Below are positions 17,432 to 25,836 of a stretch of 64,000 nucleotides of DNA, in pieces. How positions within the stretch are numbered: position 1 is the stretch's first letter; the number at the start of each line of letters is the position of its first letter. The DNA lies in assembly GCF_000420045.1 (NCBI RefSeq), contig NZ_ATUE01000008.1:245242-309241 (forward strand), written 5' to 3'. The position numbers and the translations under genes were made by a program. The stretch comes from Perlucidibaca piscinae DSM 21586 (GTDB taxonomy: Bacteria; Pseudomonadota; Gammaproteobacteria; Pseudomonadales; Moraxellaceae). Under the pieces are notes generated by a model, which saw nothing but the letters and a program-made list of their open reading frames with translations, searched no databases and was not told where the DNA came from.

Positions 17432-18111
17432 GCTGCCACCTTCTTCGCCGTGCTGCTGGCGGCGAGCGCCGGCAGGCTGCGGAAGATGTCGCCATAGAGA
17501 CGAAAGAACACGCCGGCGGCGTGCAGGATGACATCCTGCTCGGCCGGATCGCTGATGCGATCCATCAGGCCCTTGAAGAACTTCACGTGCTCGACATCCA
17601 GACCGCCATGCGAGCGCAGGTAGGTGAAGGCCTTGCGGGGCAGGCCGGTGGCTTCGGCGATGGCATCGGCCGCACGATCGGCGATGGCAATGCTGGTGCC
17701 TTCCAGCACATGCACCATGCCGAAGAAGCCGAGCGGGTTGCCACGCTGGATGGTGTCGTACGCATAGGCCACCATCAGCTCCGTGGCCAGCGCCGGGCGA
17801 CCGTGGCGCACGGCCTCCTTGTCGACGCCGCAGGCGGCGAGGTCGTTGAGGATCCACTCCTGGTGGCCGACTTCCTCGCTGATGTACTCGGCGACGGCTT
17901 CGCGCAGCCACTCCTTGTCCTCAGGCAGGCGGGCGCCGGCCGCCATCAGCAATGGCACGGTGTGCTTGACGTGGTGGTAGGCCTCGGTGAGGAAGGCCAC
18001 ATACTCGGCGCGGGTGATCTCGCCGCGCAGGGTGTTCTGGATGATGGCGGCCGATTGCAGGGTGGCAGCCGCGGACTGGGTGTGTTGCACCAGGGTGTCG
18101 TGAAAGCTCAT
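17428..18111 (-). CDS. heme-oxygenase-like diiron (TenA/UndA-like) protein
   Basis: 227-aa all-helical protein of the TenA/iron-containing redox superfamily. Candidate metal ligands appear at family-like spacing: Glu80 and His83 (EEVGHQE), Glu137 (HVLEGTS), then His168, Asp172 and His175 (SHGGLDVEHV). This fits a heme-oxygenase-like diiron oxidase, the group that includes UndA (fatty acid to terminal alkene) and CADD, rather than thiaminase. It sits between an adenylate-forming enzyme and an SDR with 4-nt overlaps on both sides, so a fatty-acyl-derived substrate is plausible. Confidence 0.85.
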   Translation of the reverse strand: MSFHDTLVQHTQSAAATLQSAAIIQNTLRGEITRAEYVAFLTEAYHHVKHTVPLLMAAGARLPEDKEWLREAVAEYISEEVGHQEWILNDLAACGVDKEAVRHGRPALATELMVAYAYDTIQRGNPLGFFGMVHVLEGTSIAIADRAADAIAEATGLPRKAFTYLRSHGGLDVEHVKFFKGLMDRISDPAEQDVILHAAGVFFRLYGDIFRSLPALAASSTAKKVAA

Positions 18112-19619
18112 GAACAGGTTTCCTCCGAAGGGGCGTACAGGGCGTCGATCAGGGTGTGCAGCTGCTGCGCGATGCGATCGCGGCGCGGGCGGCCGTTGGC
18201 GGTGGTGAGGTCGGGGTTGCTCTGCAGGGGTGCCGGCAGACGCTGCCAGCGCAGCACGCGGGCGTAGTCGGGCAGTCCGGCATTGATCTGATCCAGCCAG
18301 CCGTTGATGGTGGTGTCATCCAGGGTCGGCGCGAACAGCAGCGCGCTGCAGTACGGGCGTGCGTCGCCCAGCACCAGGCATTCGCGCATGCCCGGATGTG
18401 CCAGCACCTGGCTTTCCACCCATTCCGGACTGATGTTTCGGCCATAGCTGGTGATCAGCAGGTTCTTGCGGCGTCCGGCCAGGTGCAGAAAGCCCTGCGC
18501 ATCGACACGCGCGAGATCGCCGGTATCGACCTGTGCCGGGTGCCAGCTCGCGGGCTGTCCGGCATAGCCGAGAAACGCGTTGCCGGTCACGGTCAGATCG
18601 CCATCCGGTCCGGTGCTCACCTGCAGATGCGGGAGCACCTGCCCGGCGCTGCCGGGCTGGTCATGTGCCGGTGTGTTCAGGCTCACCACCGAGCTGCATT
18701 CGGACAGGCCGTAGCCTTCGAAGGCCGGGATGCCCAGCTTGCGAGCCCGGGCCACCGCTTCCGGGGCGACCCGGCTGCCGCCGACGGCGACAAAGCGCAG
18801 CGAGTCCGGCACCGGCCAGCCCTGTCCTGCCGCCTGTACCAGCAGGTCGAGTAGCTGTGGCACCAGAATCAGGCTGGCCGGACGGGCCTCGGTGATGCGT
18901 GCCAGAAACGCCTGCGGGTCGAGGGTGCGGCTGCCGCCATGGCCCAGGCTTTCGAGGCCGGGCAGCAGCACCTCGCCGCCGGAGAGCAGCGGCACATAGA
19001 CGCCGGCGACATTCTCCAGCAGCGTGGCCAGCGGCAGCACGCAGAGATGGCGCGGCGCGGGGTCGGCGATCACGGTCGCCAGCGATTCGGCGACCGTGAT
19101 CTGGTTGTCCTGGCTCAGGCACACGCCCTTGGGCTGGCCGGTGCTGCCCGAGGTGAAGGTGATCTTGGCGGTGCCCTGCGGCAGACCGGCCAGGCATTCC
19201 GGGGCAGTCTGGTCGTTGGTGCTCCGGCCGACAGGCAGCAGCGTCAGGGCAAGGCCCGGCCAGTACGGCACGGTCAGGGTGCCGGTGCCGCCGGGCATGT
19301 CGGTCGGCCTTTGCTGCAGCACGGCGATGGCGCCGGCCGTGGCCAGGGCATGCTGGCGCTGATCGGCACTGAAGTAGCCCGGCAGAGGCAGCAGCGGGCG
19401 TCGTGCCAGCTGGCAGGCGAGATCGATCACCACCCAGGCCGTGCCGTTGTCCAGTGCCAGCGCCAGCGGACCATCCGGCAGCGTGCGCAGCCATGCAGCC
19501 ATGTCCTGCACCGCCTGCCAGAGGCCGGCATAGTCCAGGCTCAGCGCAGGCGAGGTCAGCGCGGGCGCCTGCGGCCTGCGCTCGGCGTGTTCGGCAATGG
19601 CAGCGAGCAGGCGGTTCAT
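18108..19619 (-). CDS. AMP-binding (acyl-CoA synthetase-like) adenylate-forming enzyme
   Basis: 503 aa of the ANL superfamily. Core motifs are present: FTSGSTGQPKGV (P-loop), GYGLSECSSVV (A5) and VDTGDLARVDAQGFLHL followed by GRRKNLLITSYGRNISP (A7/A8). The C-terminal A10 position reads LTTANGRPRRDRI, with Arg where the catalytic Lys normally stands. It probably activates a carboxylic (fatty) acid. No carrier protein is encoded nearby, so transfer to CoA or directly to a partner is likely. It overlaps both neighbours by 4 nt in the hemolysin-type operon. Confidence 0.9.
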   Translation of the reverse strand: MNRLLAAIAEHAERRPQAPALTSPALSLDYAGLWQAVQDMAAWLRTLPDGPLALALDNGTAWVVIDLACQLARRPLLPLPGYFSADQRQHALATAGAIAVLQQRPTDMPGGTGTLTVPYWPGLALTLLPVGRSTNDQTAPECLAGLPQGTAKITFTSGSTGQPKGVCLSQDNQITVAESLATVIADPAPRHLCVLPLATLLENVAGVYVPLLSGGEVLLPGLESLGHGGSRTLDPQAFLARITEARPASLILVPQLLDLLVQAAGQGWPVPDSLRFVAVGGSRVAPEAVARARKLGIPAFEGYGLSECSSVVSLNTPAHDQPGSAGQVLPHLQVSTGPDGDLTVTGNAFLGYAGQPASWHPAQVDTGDLARVDAQGFLHLAGRRKNLLITSYGRNISPEWVESQVLAHPGMRECLVLGDARPYCSALLFAPTLDDTTINGWLDQINAGLPDYARVLRWQRLPAPLQSNPDLTTANGRPRRDRIAQQLHTLIDALYAPSEETCS

Positions 19620-20365
19620 TGGCGCTGCTCCGCACGCTGACGGCGTTGCAACAGTTGCGGGGCCAGTGCGGCACCGGTGTCCGCGAACAGGCGCAGTGGC
19701 GTCGTGCGGTTCAGGTCGTCAGGCTCGGCCGCGAACACGCTGTCCATGTCGCCGACCAGCACCTGCGGGCAGGTCTGGTAGTAGCGTCCCCAGTCGGCGG
19801 CCTCGTGCCCGAGGCGGGCCGGATCGGCGGGTGCCAGCAGGCGGGTGGCCAGATGCAGCTTGGTCATCATGGCAGCCACCTGTGGCGTGGCGCTGAACAC
19901 CAGCCAGCGGTAGCCGGCGCTGCGCATCAGGTTGCCGAGCGTGAGAAACAGCATCAGGCTGGCGCCGTGGTGATCGGCAGCCAGATTGCCGATCTCGATG
20001 ATGCCGTCACGCGGGACGGGCTGGCGCAAGGCGGCGGCCAGCGACTGTTCCACGGGCTGGTCCAGGTAGCGCTCGAGAAAAAGCGGGCCTTCTGCAGCCG
20101 GGCGCAGACCCAGCGCCGCCACCAGCTCACCGTGCTGACGCAAGCCAAGCAGGGCAGGCATGAAATGCCCGACATGGGCATCGTAGGCGCGGGCAAAGCG
20201 GGCGTGGATGTAGTCTTCGACCACATCGCGATCGAGGCTGCTCTCGTCATGCCAGCTCACGGCATGTTGCGCCAGCTGCCGTGACAGCAGCCGCGCAATG
20301 CGATCCGGGTGTTCCGGTGTGACAGCGGGAACCGCGGCAGTGGCGGTCCGGGGCAGCGACAGCAT
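19616..20365 (-). CDS. thermostable hemolysin family protein (GNAT-like)
   Basis: 249 aa matching the thermostable hemolysin (delta-VPH-type, T_hemolysin) family first described in Vibrio. The segment IIEIGNLAADHHGASLMLF and the following WLVFSATP resemble the fold of acyl-homoserine-lactone synthases and GNAT acyltransferases, so an acyl-transfer role is more likely than direct pore formation. No signal peptide is present. AGGAG lies 6 nt before the ATG. First gene of the five-gene operon, downstream of a PmrA-type box. Product unknown. Confidence 0.85.
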   Translation of the reverse strand: MLSLPRTATAAVPAVTPEHPDRIARLLSRQLAQHAVSWHDESSLDRDVVEDYIHARFARAYDAHVGHFMPALLGLRQHGELVAALGLRPAAEGPLFLERYLDQPVEQSLAAALRQPVPRDGIIEIGNLAADHHGASLMLFLTLGNLMRSAGYRWLVFSATPQVAAMMTKLHLATRLLAPADPARLGHEAADWGRYYQTCPQVLVGDMDSVFAAEPDDLNRTTPLRLFADTGAALAPQLLQRRQRAEQRQ

Positions 20366-20397
20366 GCTGAACTCCTGACGGGAAAGGCGTCAGGGTC

Positions 20398-20430
20398 AGA
20401 CTAGGGGGCGGACCTTAAGGCATCCTTAAG
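20398..20430 (-). promoter_or_regulatory. promoter with PmrA/QseB-type box for the hemolysin-family operon
   Basis: Two perfect CTTAAG half-sites separated by 5 nt (20414-20419 and 20425-20430) match the direct-repeat box bound by PmrA/QseB-like response regulators. A -10-like TAGTCT (20398-20403) lies 10 nt downstream on the minus strand, so the box replaces the -35 as in activator-dependent OmpR-family promoters. An AT-rich stretch (20431-20443) lies upstream. The nearest candidate regulator is the OmpR-family protein encoded at 15279-15938. Confidence 0.65.
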
Positions 20431-20443
20431 ACGAAAAAATAAT

Positions 20444-20848
20444 TCAGAGGGCGCCGTTCTGCGTGGCGCGTTGCGCCTTCACGAAGCGGATGACGAGCAT
20501 GAACACGCCGCTGATCAGCACCGCCTCGACGGTTGCCAGCAGGCCGTGCAGGCCGGGGGCGAAGGCATTGAGCACGGCGAACACGAAGTAGAACATCAGC
20601 ACGAAGCCCAGCCACACCCCGCTGCGCGCACGACCGGCGCGCAGGCCGGGAACGAACAGCCAGAGTGGCAGGGACTGCAGCAGCCAGCCCACCAGCAGGG
20701 TCAGTGCTGACAGCCCGGCCGGCGCCGTGGCCACGGTGCTGATCATCAGCCAGGCGATCAGCGCAAGCAGCGCCCACAGGCTGTAACGCTGCAGCCGGGC
20801 GGCTTCGGCGTTGAGCAGGGCGGTATCAGGCGGGGTGACATCGGTCAT
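20444..20848 (-). CDS. DUF2069 inner-membrane protein
   Basis: 134 aa with about four hydrophobic segments (LWALLALIAWLM, LLVGWLLQSLPLWLFVPG, WLGFVLMFYFVFAVLNAF, LISGVFMLVIRFV). The family is of unknown function and is typically found next to wrbA and yihY, as here. The gene starts 34 nt after the wrbA stop and is on the same strand, so it is likely co-transcribed. Confidence 0.85.
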   Translation of the reverse strand: MTDVTPPDTALLNAEAARLQRYSLWALLALIAWLMISTVATAPAGLSALTLLVGWLLQSLPLWLFVPGLRAGRARSGVWLGFVLMFYFVFAVLNAFAPGLHGLLATVEAVLISGVFMLVIRFVKAQRATQNGAL

Positions 20849-20882
20849 GGCGCATCTCGCAGTCAGAAAGCGGAAAAGGGGG

Positions 20883-21476
20883 TCAGCGTGCCTTCAGGGC
20901 CCAGCGCGCGACGCGTTCGCCCAGGGCCTGGCAGAGACGCAGCTCGTCGTCGCTGACCTGCTGGCTGCTGTCGCTGCCGGCCCAGTGGCTGGCGCCGTAG
21001 GGGGTGCCACCGGTACGGGTCGCGCTCAGCGCCGGCTCGGAGTAGGGCAGGCCGACCATCACCATGCCGTGGTGCAGCAGCGGCAGCATCATGGTCAGCA
21101 GGGTCGATTCCTGGCCGCCATGCAGCGACCCGGTGGACGTGAACACGGCCGCCGGCTTGTCGATGAGGGCGCCATTGAGCCAGAGCGCGGTGGTGCCGTC
21201 GAGAAAATACTTCATGGCGGCAGCCATGTTGCCGAAGCGCGTCGGACTGCCCAGCACCAGGCCGGCGCAGCCGGCGAGATCGTCCAGGCTGGCATAGAGA
21301 TCACCCCGCTCCGGGATGTCCGGTGCCGTCGCTTCGCAGTCGGCCGATACCGCCGGTACCGTGCGCAGGCGCGCTTCCAGTCCGGCACGTTCGACGCCCT
21401 GGGCGATGTGCCGGGCCATCTCGCGGGTGGCACCGTGGCGGCTGTAATACAGCACCAGAACATAGGGCTCTGACAT
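20883..21476 (-). CDS. wrbA: NAD(P)H:quinone oxidoreductase WrbA
   Basis: 197-aa flavodoxin-like FMN protein that reduces quinones by two electrons. Motifs are the N-terminal phosphate loop YYSRHGATREMA, GSPTRFGNMAAAMKYF and STGSLHGGQESTLL. ATG 21476 places the start directly before the first strand, and longer in-frame starts are not conserved. It is divergent from yihY, with 61 nt between the two starts. Confidence 0.95.
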   Translation of the reverse strand: MSEPYVLVLYYSRHGATREMARHIAQGVERAGLEARLRTVPAVSADCEATAPDIPERGDLYASLDDLAGCAGLVLGSPTRFGNMAAAMKYFLDGTTALWLNGALIDKPAAVFTSTGSLHGGQESTLLTMMLPLLHHGMVMVGLPYSEPALSATRTGGTPYGASHWAGSDSSQQVSDDELRLCQALGERVARWALKAR

Positions 21477-21537
21477 GGTTTTCTCGACACGAACAGGACA
21501 GGAAGGAATACTATCCTGAAGCATCAGGGAGCGGCAG

Positions 21538-22794
21538 ATGACATCGGCATGGGTTGGGCACTGGCACACCGTGGATCACGCGCTGCGAACCAGCGTGCGT
21601 CATTTTCTCAACGACAACTGTCGCCAGCACGCCGCCGCACTGACCTTCACCACCCTGTTCGCCGTGGTGCCCCTGCTGACCGTGATCTTCACCCTGCTGG
21701 CCGCCATTCCTTCGCTGAAGCCGATCAGCGAAGACATACGCCAGTTCATCTACAGCAATCTGGTGCCGAGCAGCGGCGCGCAGCTGCAGACCTATCTCGG
21801 TGAATTCTCGCAGCAGGCCAGCCAGCTCACCGTGGTCGGCATCGGCATCCTCTTCGTCACCGCGCTGATGATGCTGGTGACCATCGAGCGCGCCTTCAAC
21901 GAGATCTGGCAGGTCAAGGCGCCCCGGCAGGGGCTGATCAGCTTCCTGCGCTACTGGGCGGTGCTCAGCCTCGGCCCCTTTCTGCTCGGTGCCGGCTTCC
22001 TGCTCTCGTCCTACCTGATGACCTTGCGCGTGTTCAGCGATGCCGCCGATCTGGTCGGCACCGTCGCGCCCGGCGTCGGCCTGATCCCGCTGCTCTTCAC
22101 CGCGCTCGGCTTCACCCTGCTTTATACAGCCGTGCCCAACTGCCGGGTGCCTTGGCGCGCCGGCCTGACCAGCGGGGTGGTGGCTGCGGTGCTGTTCGAG
22201 CTGGCCAAGCGCGGCTTCGGCATCTTCGTCACCAGCTTCAGCTCCTATGAGCTGGTTTATGGCGCCTTTGCGGTGTTCCCGGTGTTCCTGCTCTGGCTCT
22301 ACCTGTCCTGGCTGATCATTCTCTATGGCGTCGAGCTCAGTCGTGCCCTGGTGCTGCACGACATCGAGACGCGCACGCCCTGTCACCCGCTCTATGCCCT
22401 GATGAATCTGCTCACTCGCCTGCAGGCTGCGCACGATGCCGGTCGCGGTCTGAGCGAGACCGAGGTCATGCGCGAGGTGCAGCGCAGTGCGGTCTGGGGC
22501 TGGTCGGAGTGGCAGGACTGGCTGCTGCGCGAACGCCTGATCGTGCGCAGCAGTGACGGCGAGTTCCGTCTCGCTCGCGATCTCAGCCAGGTTGATCTGG
22601 CGCAGTGGCTGCCGGCGCTGCCCTGGCCGGTGCCGATGGCCCGCAACGGGGTTGCCGGGCTCGATGCCCGCTTTGCCCAGACGCTCTGGCACGGCCCGCT
22701 GCAGAACTGGCTGGCACCGGTGCAGGCGGCCTGTCAGCGTCCGCAGCCGCTGGCTGACGTCCTGCGCGGCAAGGGCAGCGAGGTGGCAGCATGA
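21538..22794 (+). CDS. YihY family inner-membrane protein
   Basis: 418 aa. The N-terminal 285 residues form the YihY/virulence-factor BrkB-like membrane domain, with conserved AAALTFTTLFAVVPLLTV, ERAFNEIW, VFPVFLLWLYLSWLIILYGVEL and six or so hydrophobic helices. The C-terminal 130 residues are soluble and helical. Function is unknown in this family despite early assignment as RNase BN. ATG 21538 is used. Overlaps the next gene by 4 nt. Confidence 0.92.
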   Translation: MTSAWVGHWHTVDHALRTSVRHFLNDNCRQHAAALTFTTLFAVVPLLTVIFTLLAAIPSLKPISEDIRQFIYSNLVPSSGAQLQTYLGEFSQQASQLTVVGIGILFVTALMMLVTIERAFNEIWQVKAPRQGLISFLRYWAVLSLGPFLLGAGFLLSSYLMTLRVFSDAADLVGTVAPGVGLIPLLFTALGFTLLYTAVPNCRVPWRAGLTSGVVAAVLFELAKRGFGIFVTSFSSYELVYGAFAVFPVFLLWLYLSWLIILYGVELSRALVLHDIETRTPCHPLYALMNLLTRLQAAHDAGRGLSETEVMREVQRSAVWGWSEWQDWLLRERLIVRSSDGEFRLARDLSQVDLAQWLPALPWPVPMARNGVAGLDARFAQTLWHGPLQNWLAPVQAACQRPQPLADVLRGKGSEVAA

Positions 22795-23708
22795 CCGGTC
22801 GGCATGCACCGCTGGACAGCGACGTGCGACAGAGCATCACCCTCCAGCGTGAGCAGCTCACCCTGAGCGCCTGGCTGGAGGGGCCGGCGGATGCGCCGCT
22901 GGTGATGCTGGTGCATGGCTTTCCCGATACTCCGCATGGCTGGGATGCCGTGGCCGCCGGCCTGGTGGCTGCCGGCTACCGCGTGCTGCGGCCCTGGCTA
23001 CGCGGCTACACCCCCGCCTCCGTGCACAGCGATGCCGACTACGACGCGCTCAGTGCCGCCATGGATCTGCTGGCCTGGCGTGATCTGCTGGCTGCGCCGG
23101 TCACGCATCTGGTCGGTCATGACTGGGGCGCGGTTGCCGCCATGGCGGCTGTCGCCAGCCGGCCGGCCGCCTGGCAGTCGCTGACCACGCTGGCGATCCC
23201 GCCGTTCCAGCGCATGGAGCGGGCATGGCGTCTGCTGCCGTCACAGCTGCAGCATTCGGCCTACATGCTCGAGATGCAGTCGCTGAGCGCGGTGCAGGGC
23301 ATACGCGCGAACGGCAGCGCGCGCCTGCGCGAACTCTGGCGCATCTGGTCGCCGGGCTGGGCGTTCAGCGAGGCTGCGTTCGCACCGGTGCAGGCGGCCT
23401 TTGTCGAGGCCAACGTGGCCTGGGCTGCGACGCGCTACTACCGCGCCCTGTTCACGCTCTGGCGCAGCAAGACCCGTCGCCTGTTCATGCTGGCGCGTTA
23501 TCCGCTACGCGTGCCGACGCTGGCACTGACCGGGGAGCTGGACGGCTGCATGCAGTCCGCGCTCTACGACGCCCTGGTTGATCCGGCCATGTTTCCGGCC
23601 GGCATACGTGTCCAGCGGCTGGCGGGCTGTGGCCATTTCCTGCAAATGGAGCGCCCTGACGCGGTACTCGACGAGTTGCTAAGTCACCTTCGCGCCACGG
23701 CGGCCTGA
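22791..23708 (+). CDS. alpha/beta hydrolase, epoxide-hydrolase-like
   Basis: 305 aa. The oxyanion region is VHGFPDTPHGW, and the nucleophile elbow reads GHDWGAVAA, placing an Asp (Asp111) at the nucleophile position as in epoxide hydrolases and haloalkane dehalogenases rather than Ser esterases. The general-base His lies in GCGHFLQMERPD near the C-terminus. The ATG overlaps the yihY stop (ATGA), indicating coupling. Substrate unknown. Confidence 0.9.
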   Translation: MTGRHAPLDSDVRQSITLQREQLTLSAWLEGPADAPLVMLVHGFPDTPHGWDAVAAGLVAAGYRVLRPWLRGYTPASVHSDADYDALSAAMDLLAWRDLLAAPVTHLVGHDWGAVAAMAAVASRPAAWQSLTTLAIPPFQRMERAWRLLPSQLQHSAYMLEMQSLSAVQGIRANGSARLRELWRIWSPGWAFSEAAFAPVQAAFVEANVAWAATRYYRALFTLWRSKTRRLFMLARYPLRVPTLALTGELDGCMQSALYDALVDPAMFPAGIRVQRLAGCGHFLQMERPDAVLDELLSHLRATAA

Positions 23709-23790
23709 AGCGGCGTTATACTCCAGCCGTTTGTGCGGGCTTTGCCGGCCCGCCGCCGTGCCGCTCACTCTTTGCGCTGGAGCCAGCCCC

Positions 23791-25305
23791 ATGACCGTCA
23801 TCAAGAAGGACGACCTCATCCAGAGCGTCGCCGACGCCCTGCAGTTCATCTCCTACTATCACCCGGTGGACTTCATCCAGGCCATCCACGCCGCCTGGGA
23901 GCGTGAAGAGAACCAGGCCGCCAAGGACGCCATGGCGCAGATCCTGATCAACTCGCGCATGTGCGCCGAGGGCCATCGCCCGATCTGCCAGGACACCGGC
24001 ATCGTCACCATCTTCGTCAAGGTCGGCATGAACGTGCGCTGGGACCTCGGTGATCTGTCGCTGGACGACGCCATCAACGAAGGCGTGCGCCGCGCCTACC
24101 TGAACCCGGACAACGTGCTGCGCGCGTCCATCCTGCGTGACCCGGCCGGCAAGCGCCAGAACACCAAGGACAACACCCCGGCGGTGATCCACTACAGCAT
24201 CGTGCCGGGCGACAAGGTCGACATCACCGTCGCAGCCAAGGGCGGCGGTTCCGAGAACAAGTCCAAGATGGCCATGCTCAACCCCTCCGACAGCATCGTG
24301 GACTGGGTGCTGAAGACCGTGCCGACCATGGGCGCCGGCTGGTGTCCACCGGGCATGCTCGGCATCGGCATCGGCGGTACCGCCGAGAAGGCCGCGCTGC
24401 TGGCCAAGGAATCGCTGATGGATCCGGTCGATATCCAGGAGCTGATCGCGCGCGGTCCGCAGAACCGTGTCGAGGAACTGCGCATCGAGCTGTACGAGAA
24501 GGTCAACGCGCTGGGCATCGGCGCGCAGGGCCTGGGCGGCCTGACCACGGTCATCGACATCAAGATCAAGGACTACCCGACCCACGCGGCTTCGCTGCCG
24601 GTCGCGATGATCCCGAACTGCGCCGCCACCCGCCATGTGCATTTCGAGCTGGATGGCTCGGGCCCCGCCGAGCTGGAGGTGCCGAAGCTGGAAGACTGGC
24701 CGAAGCTGACCTTCGATGCCTCGAAGTCGAAGCGCGTGAACCTCGACACCGTGACCCCGGAAGAGATCGCCAGCTGGCAGCCCGGTGACACGCTGCTGCT
24801 CAGCGGCACCATGTATACCGGCCGCGATGCCGCCCACAAGCGCATGGTCGACATGTTCGCCAAGGGCGAGAAGCTGCCGGTGGACCTGCGCGGCAAGTTC
24901 ATCTACTACGTCGGCCCGGTTGACCCGGTGCGTGACGAGGTGGTCGGCCCGGCCGGCCCGACCACGGCCACCCGCATGGACAAGTTCACCGAGACCGTGC
25001 TGGCCGAAACCGGCCTCTACGGCATGATCGGCAAGTCCGAGCGCGGCCCGGCCGGCATTGCCGCCATCAAGAACCACAAGGCCGTCTACCTGATGGCCGT
25101 CGGCGGCGCGGCCTATCTGGTGTCCAAGGCCATCCGCAAGTCACGCGTGGTTGCTTTCGAGGACCTGGGCATGGAAGCGATCTACGAGTTCGTCGTGGAA
25201 GACATGCCGGTGAGCGTGGCGGTGGATGTGAACGGTACTTCCGTGCACAACACGGCGCCGAAGATCTGGCAGGCCAAGATCGGGAAGATTCCGGTCACGG
25301 CGTAA
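23791..25305 (+). CDS. class I fumarate hydratase (FumA-type)
   Basis: 504-aa fused-subunit, oxygen-sensitive [4Fe-4S] fumarase of the TCA cycle. The alpha part holds candidate cluster cysteines in ICQDTG (Cys66), WCPPGM and PNCAATRH; the beta part has SGTMYTGRDAAHKRM, VGPAGPTTATRMD and GMIGKSERG. ATG 23791 was chosen over an upstream frame extension of poor conservation, with GGAG about 10 nt upstream. A strong terminator follows 15 nt after the stop, so it is probably a single transcription unit. Confidence 0.97.
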   Translation: MTVIKKDDLIQSVADALQFISYYHPVDFIQAIHAAWEREENQAAKDAMAQILINSRMCAEGHRPICQDTGIVTIFVKVGMNVRWDLGDLSLDDAINEGVRRAYLNPDNVLRASILRDPAGKRQNTKDNTPAVIHYSIVPGDKVDITVAAKGGGSENKSKMAMLNPSDSIVDWVLKTVPTMGAGWCPPGMLGIGIGGTAEKAALLAKESLMDPVDIQELIARGPQNRVEELRIELYEKVNALGIGAQGLGGLTTVIDIKIKDYPTHAASLPVAMIPNCAATRHVHFELDGSGPAELEVPKLEDWPKLTFDASKSKRVNLDTVTPEEIASWQPGDTLLLSGTMYTGRDAAHKRMVDMFAKGEKLPVDLRGKFIYYVGPVDPVRDEVVGPAGPTTATRMDKFTETVLAETGLYGMIGKSERGPAGIAAIKNHKAVYLMAVGGAAYLVSKAIRKSRVVAFEDLGMEAIYEFVVEDMPVSVAVDVNGTSVHNTAPKIWQAKIGKIPVTA

Positions 25306-25320
25306 GTCGGTCAGTGGTTG

Positions 25321-25349
25321 AAAAGGAGGCCCGCGAAAGCGGGCCTTTT
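25321..25349 (+). terminator. rho-independent terminator after fumarase
   Basis: Stem GGCCCGC / GCGGGCC around a GAAA tetraloop (25328-25345), preceded by AAAA and followed by TTTT. It marks the boundary between the housekeeping block and the accessory island. Confidence 0.9.
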
Positions 25350-25455
25350 CATTTCCCAGCGAGCGCCACATTGCTGGACTAGACTTTTCGAGTGTGCGGC
25401 TCTGACAGCCCAACCCGGCACATTGATCGTGCCGATCCATGATTGCTATCATCGG

Positions 25456-25836
25456 ATGATACTTTTGAAGGCACGCGAAGACGCTGGCATCTCAACGCTG
25501 ATTGACTTGCATGATCAGATCATTGATCAGGGCCATGGCTACTGGATCAAGATTGAGGCATGGCGCGTCGAGCCAACGTCGTCCATTCCGCATGGAGTTC
25601 GCTACTCGCTGACCTTGCATGAGCCTTATGGCGGGCGAATTCTTGGCTATGACAATGCGCATGCCGTGAAGCCACCCGGCAAATTCAAACATGCAGGTAT
25701 GCGACTGCCCTATGACCACCGGCATCGACATGTCAGTGACAAAGGCGTGCCCTATGCGTTTCGAGATGCGCATCAGCTGTTGAGCGACTTCTTCACGGAA
25801 GTCGATCACGTGTTGCAGGAGATCAGAAAGACATGA
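25456..25836 (+). CDS. TumE-like toxin (DUF6516)
   Basis: 126-aa protein resembling the TumE/DUF6516 toxin family. Its N-terminal part MILLKAREDAGISTLIDLHDQ is followed by an HGVRYSLTLHEPYGGRILGYDN core and an RLPYDHRHRHV segment rich in His. ATG 25456 is used because the longer open frame to 25318 would run through the fumarase terminator. Its stop overlaps the antitoxin start by 4 nt. The toxin-first order and overlap fit a type II toxin-antitoxin pair. The mechanism of the toxin family is not known to me. Confidence 0.75.
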   Translation: MILLKAREDAGISTLIDLHDQIIDQGHGYWIKIEAWRVEPTSSIPHGVRYSLTLHEPYGGRILGYDNAHAVKPPGKFKHAGMRLPYDHRHRHVSDKGVPYAFRDAHQLLSDFFTEVDHVLQEIRKT

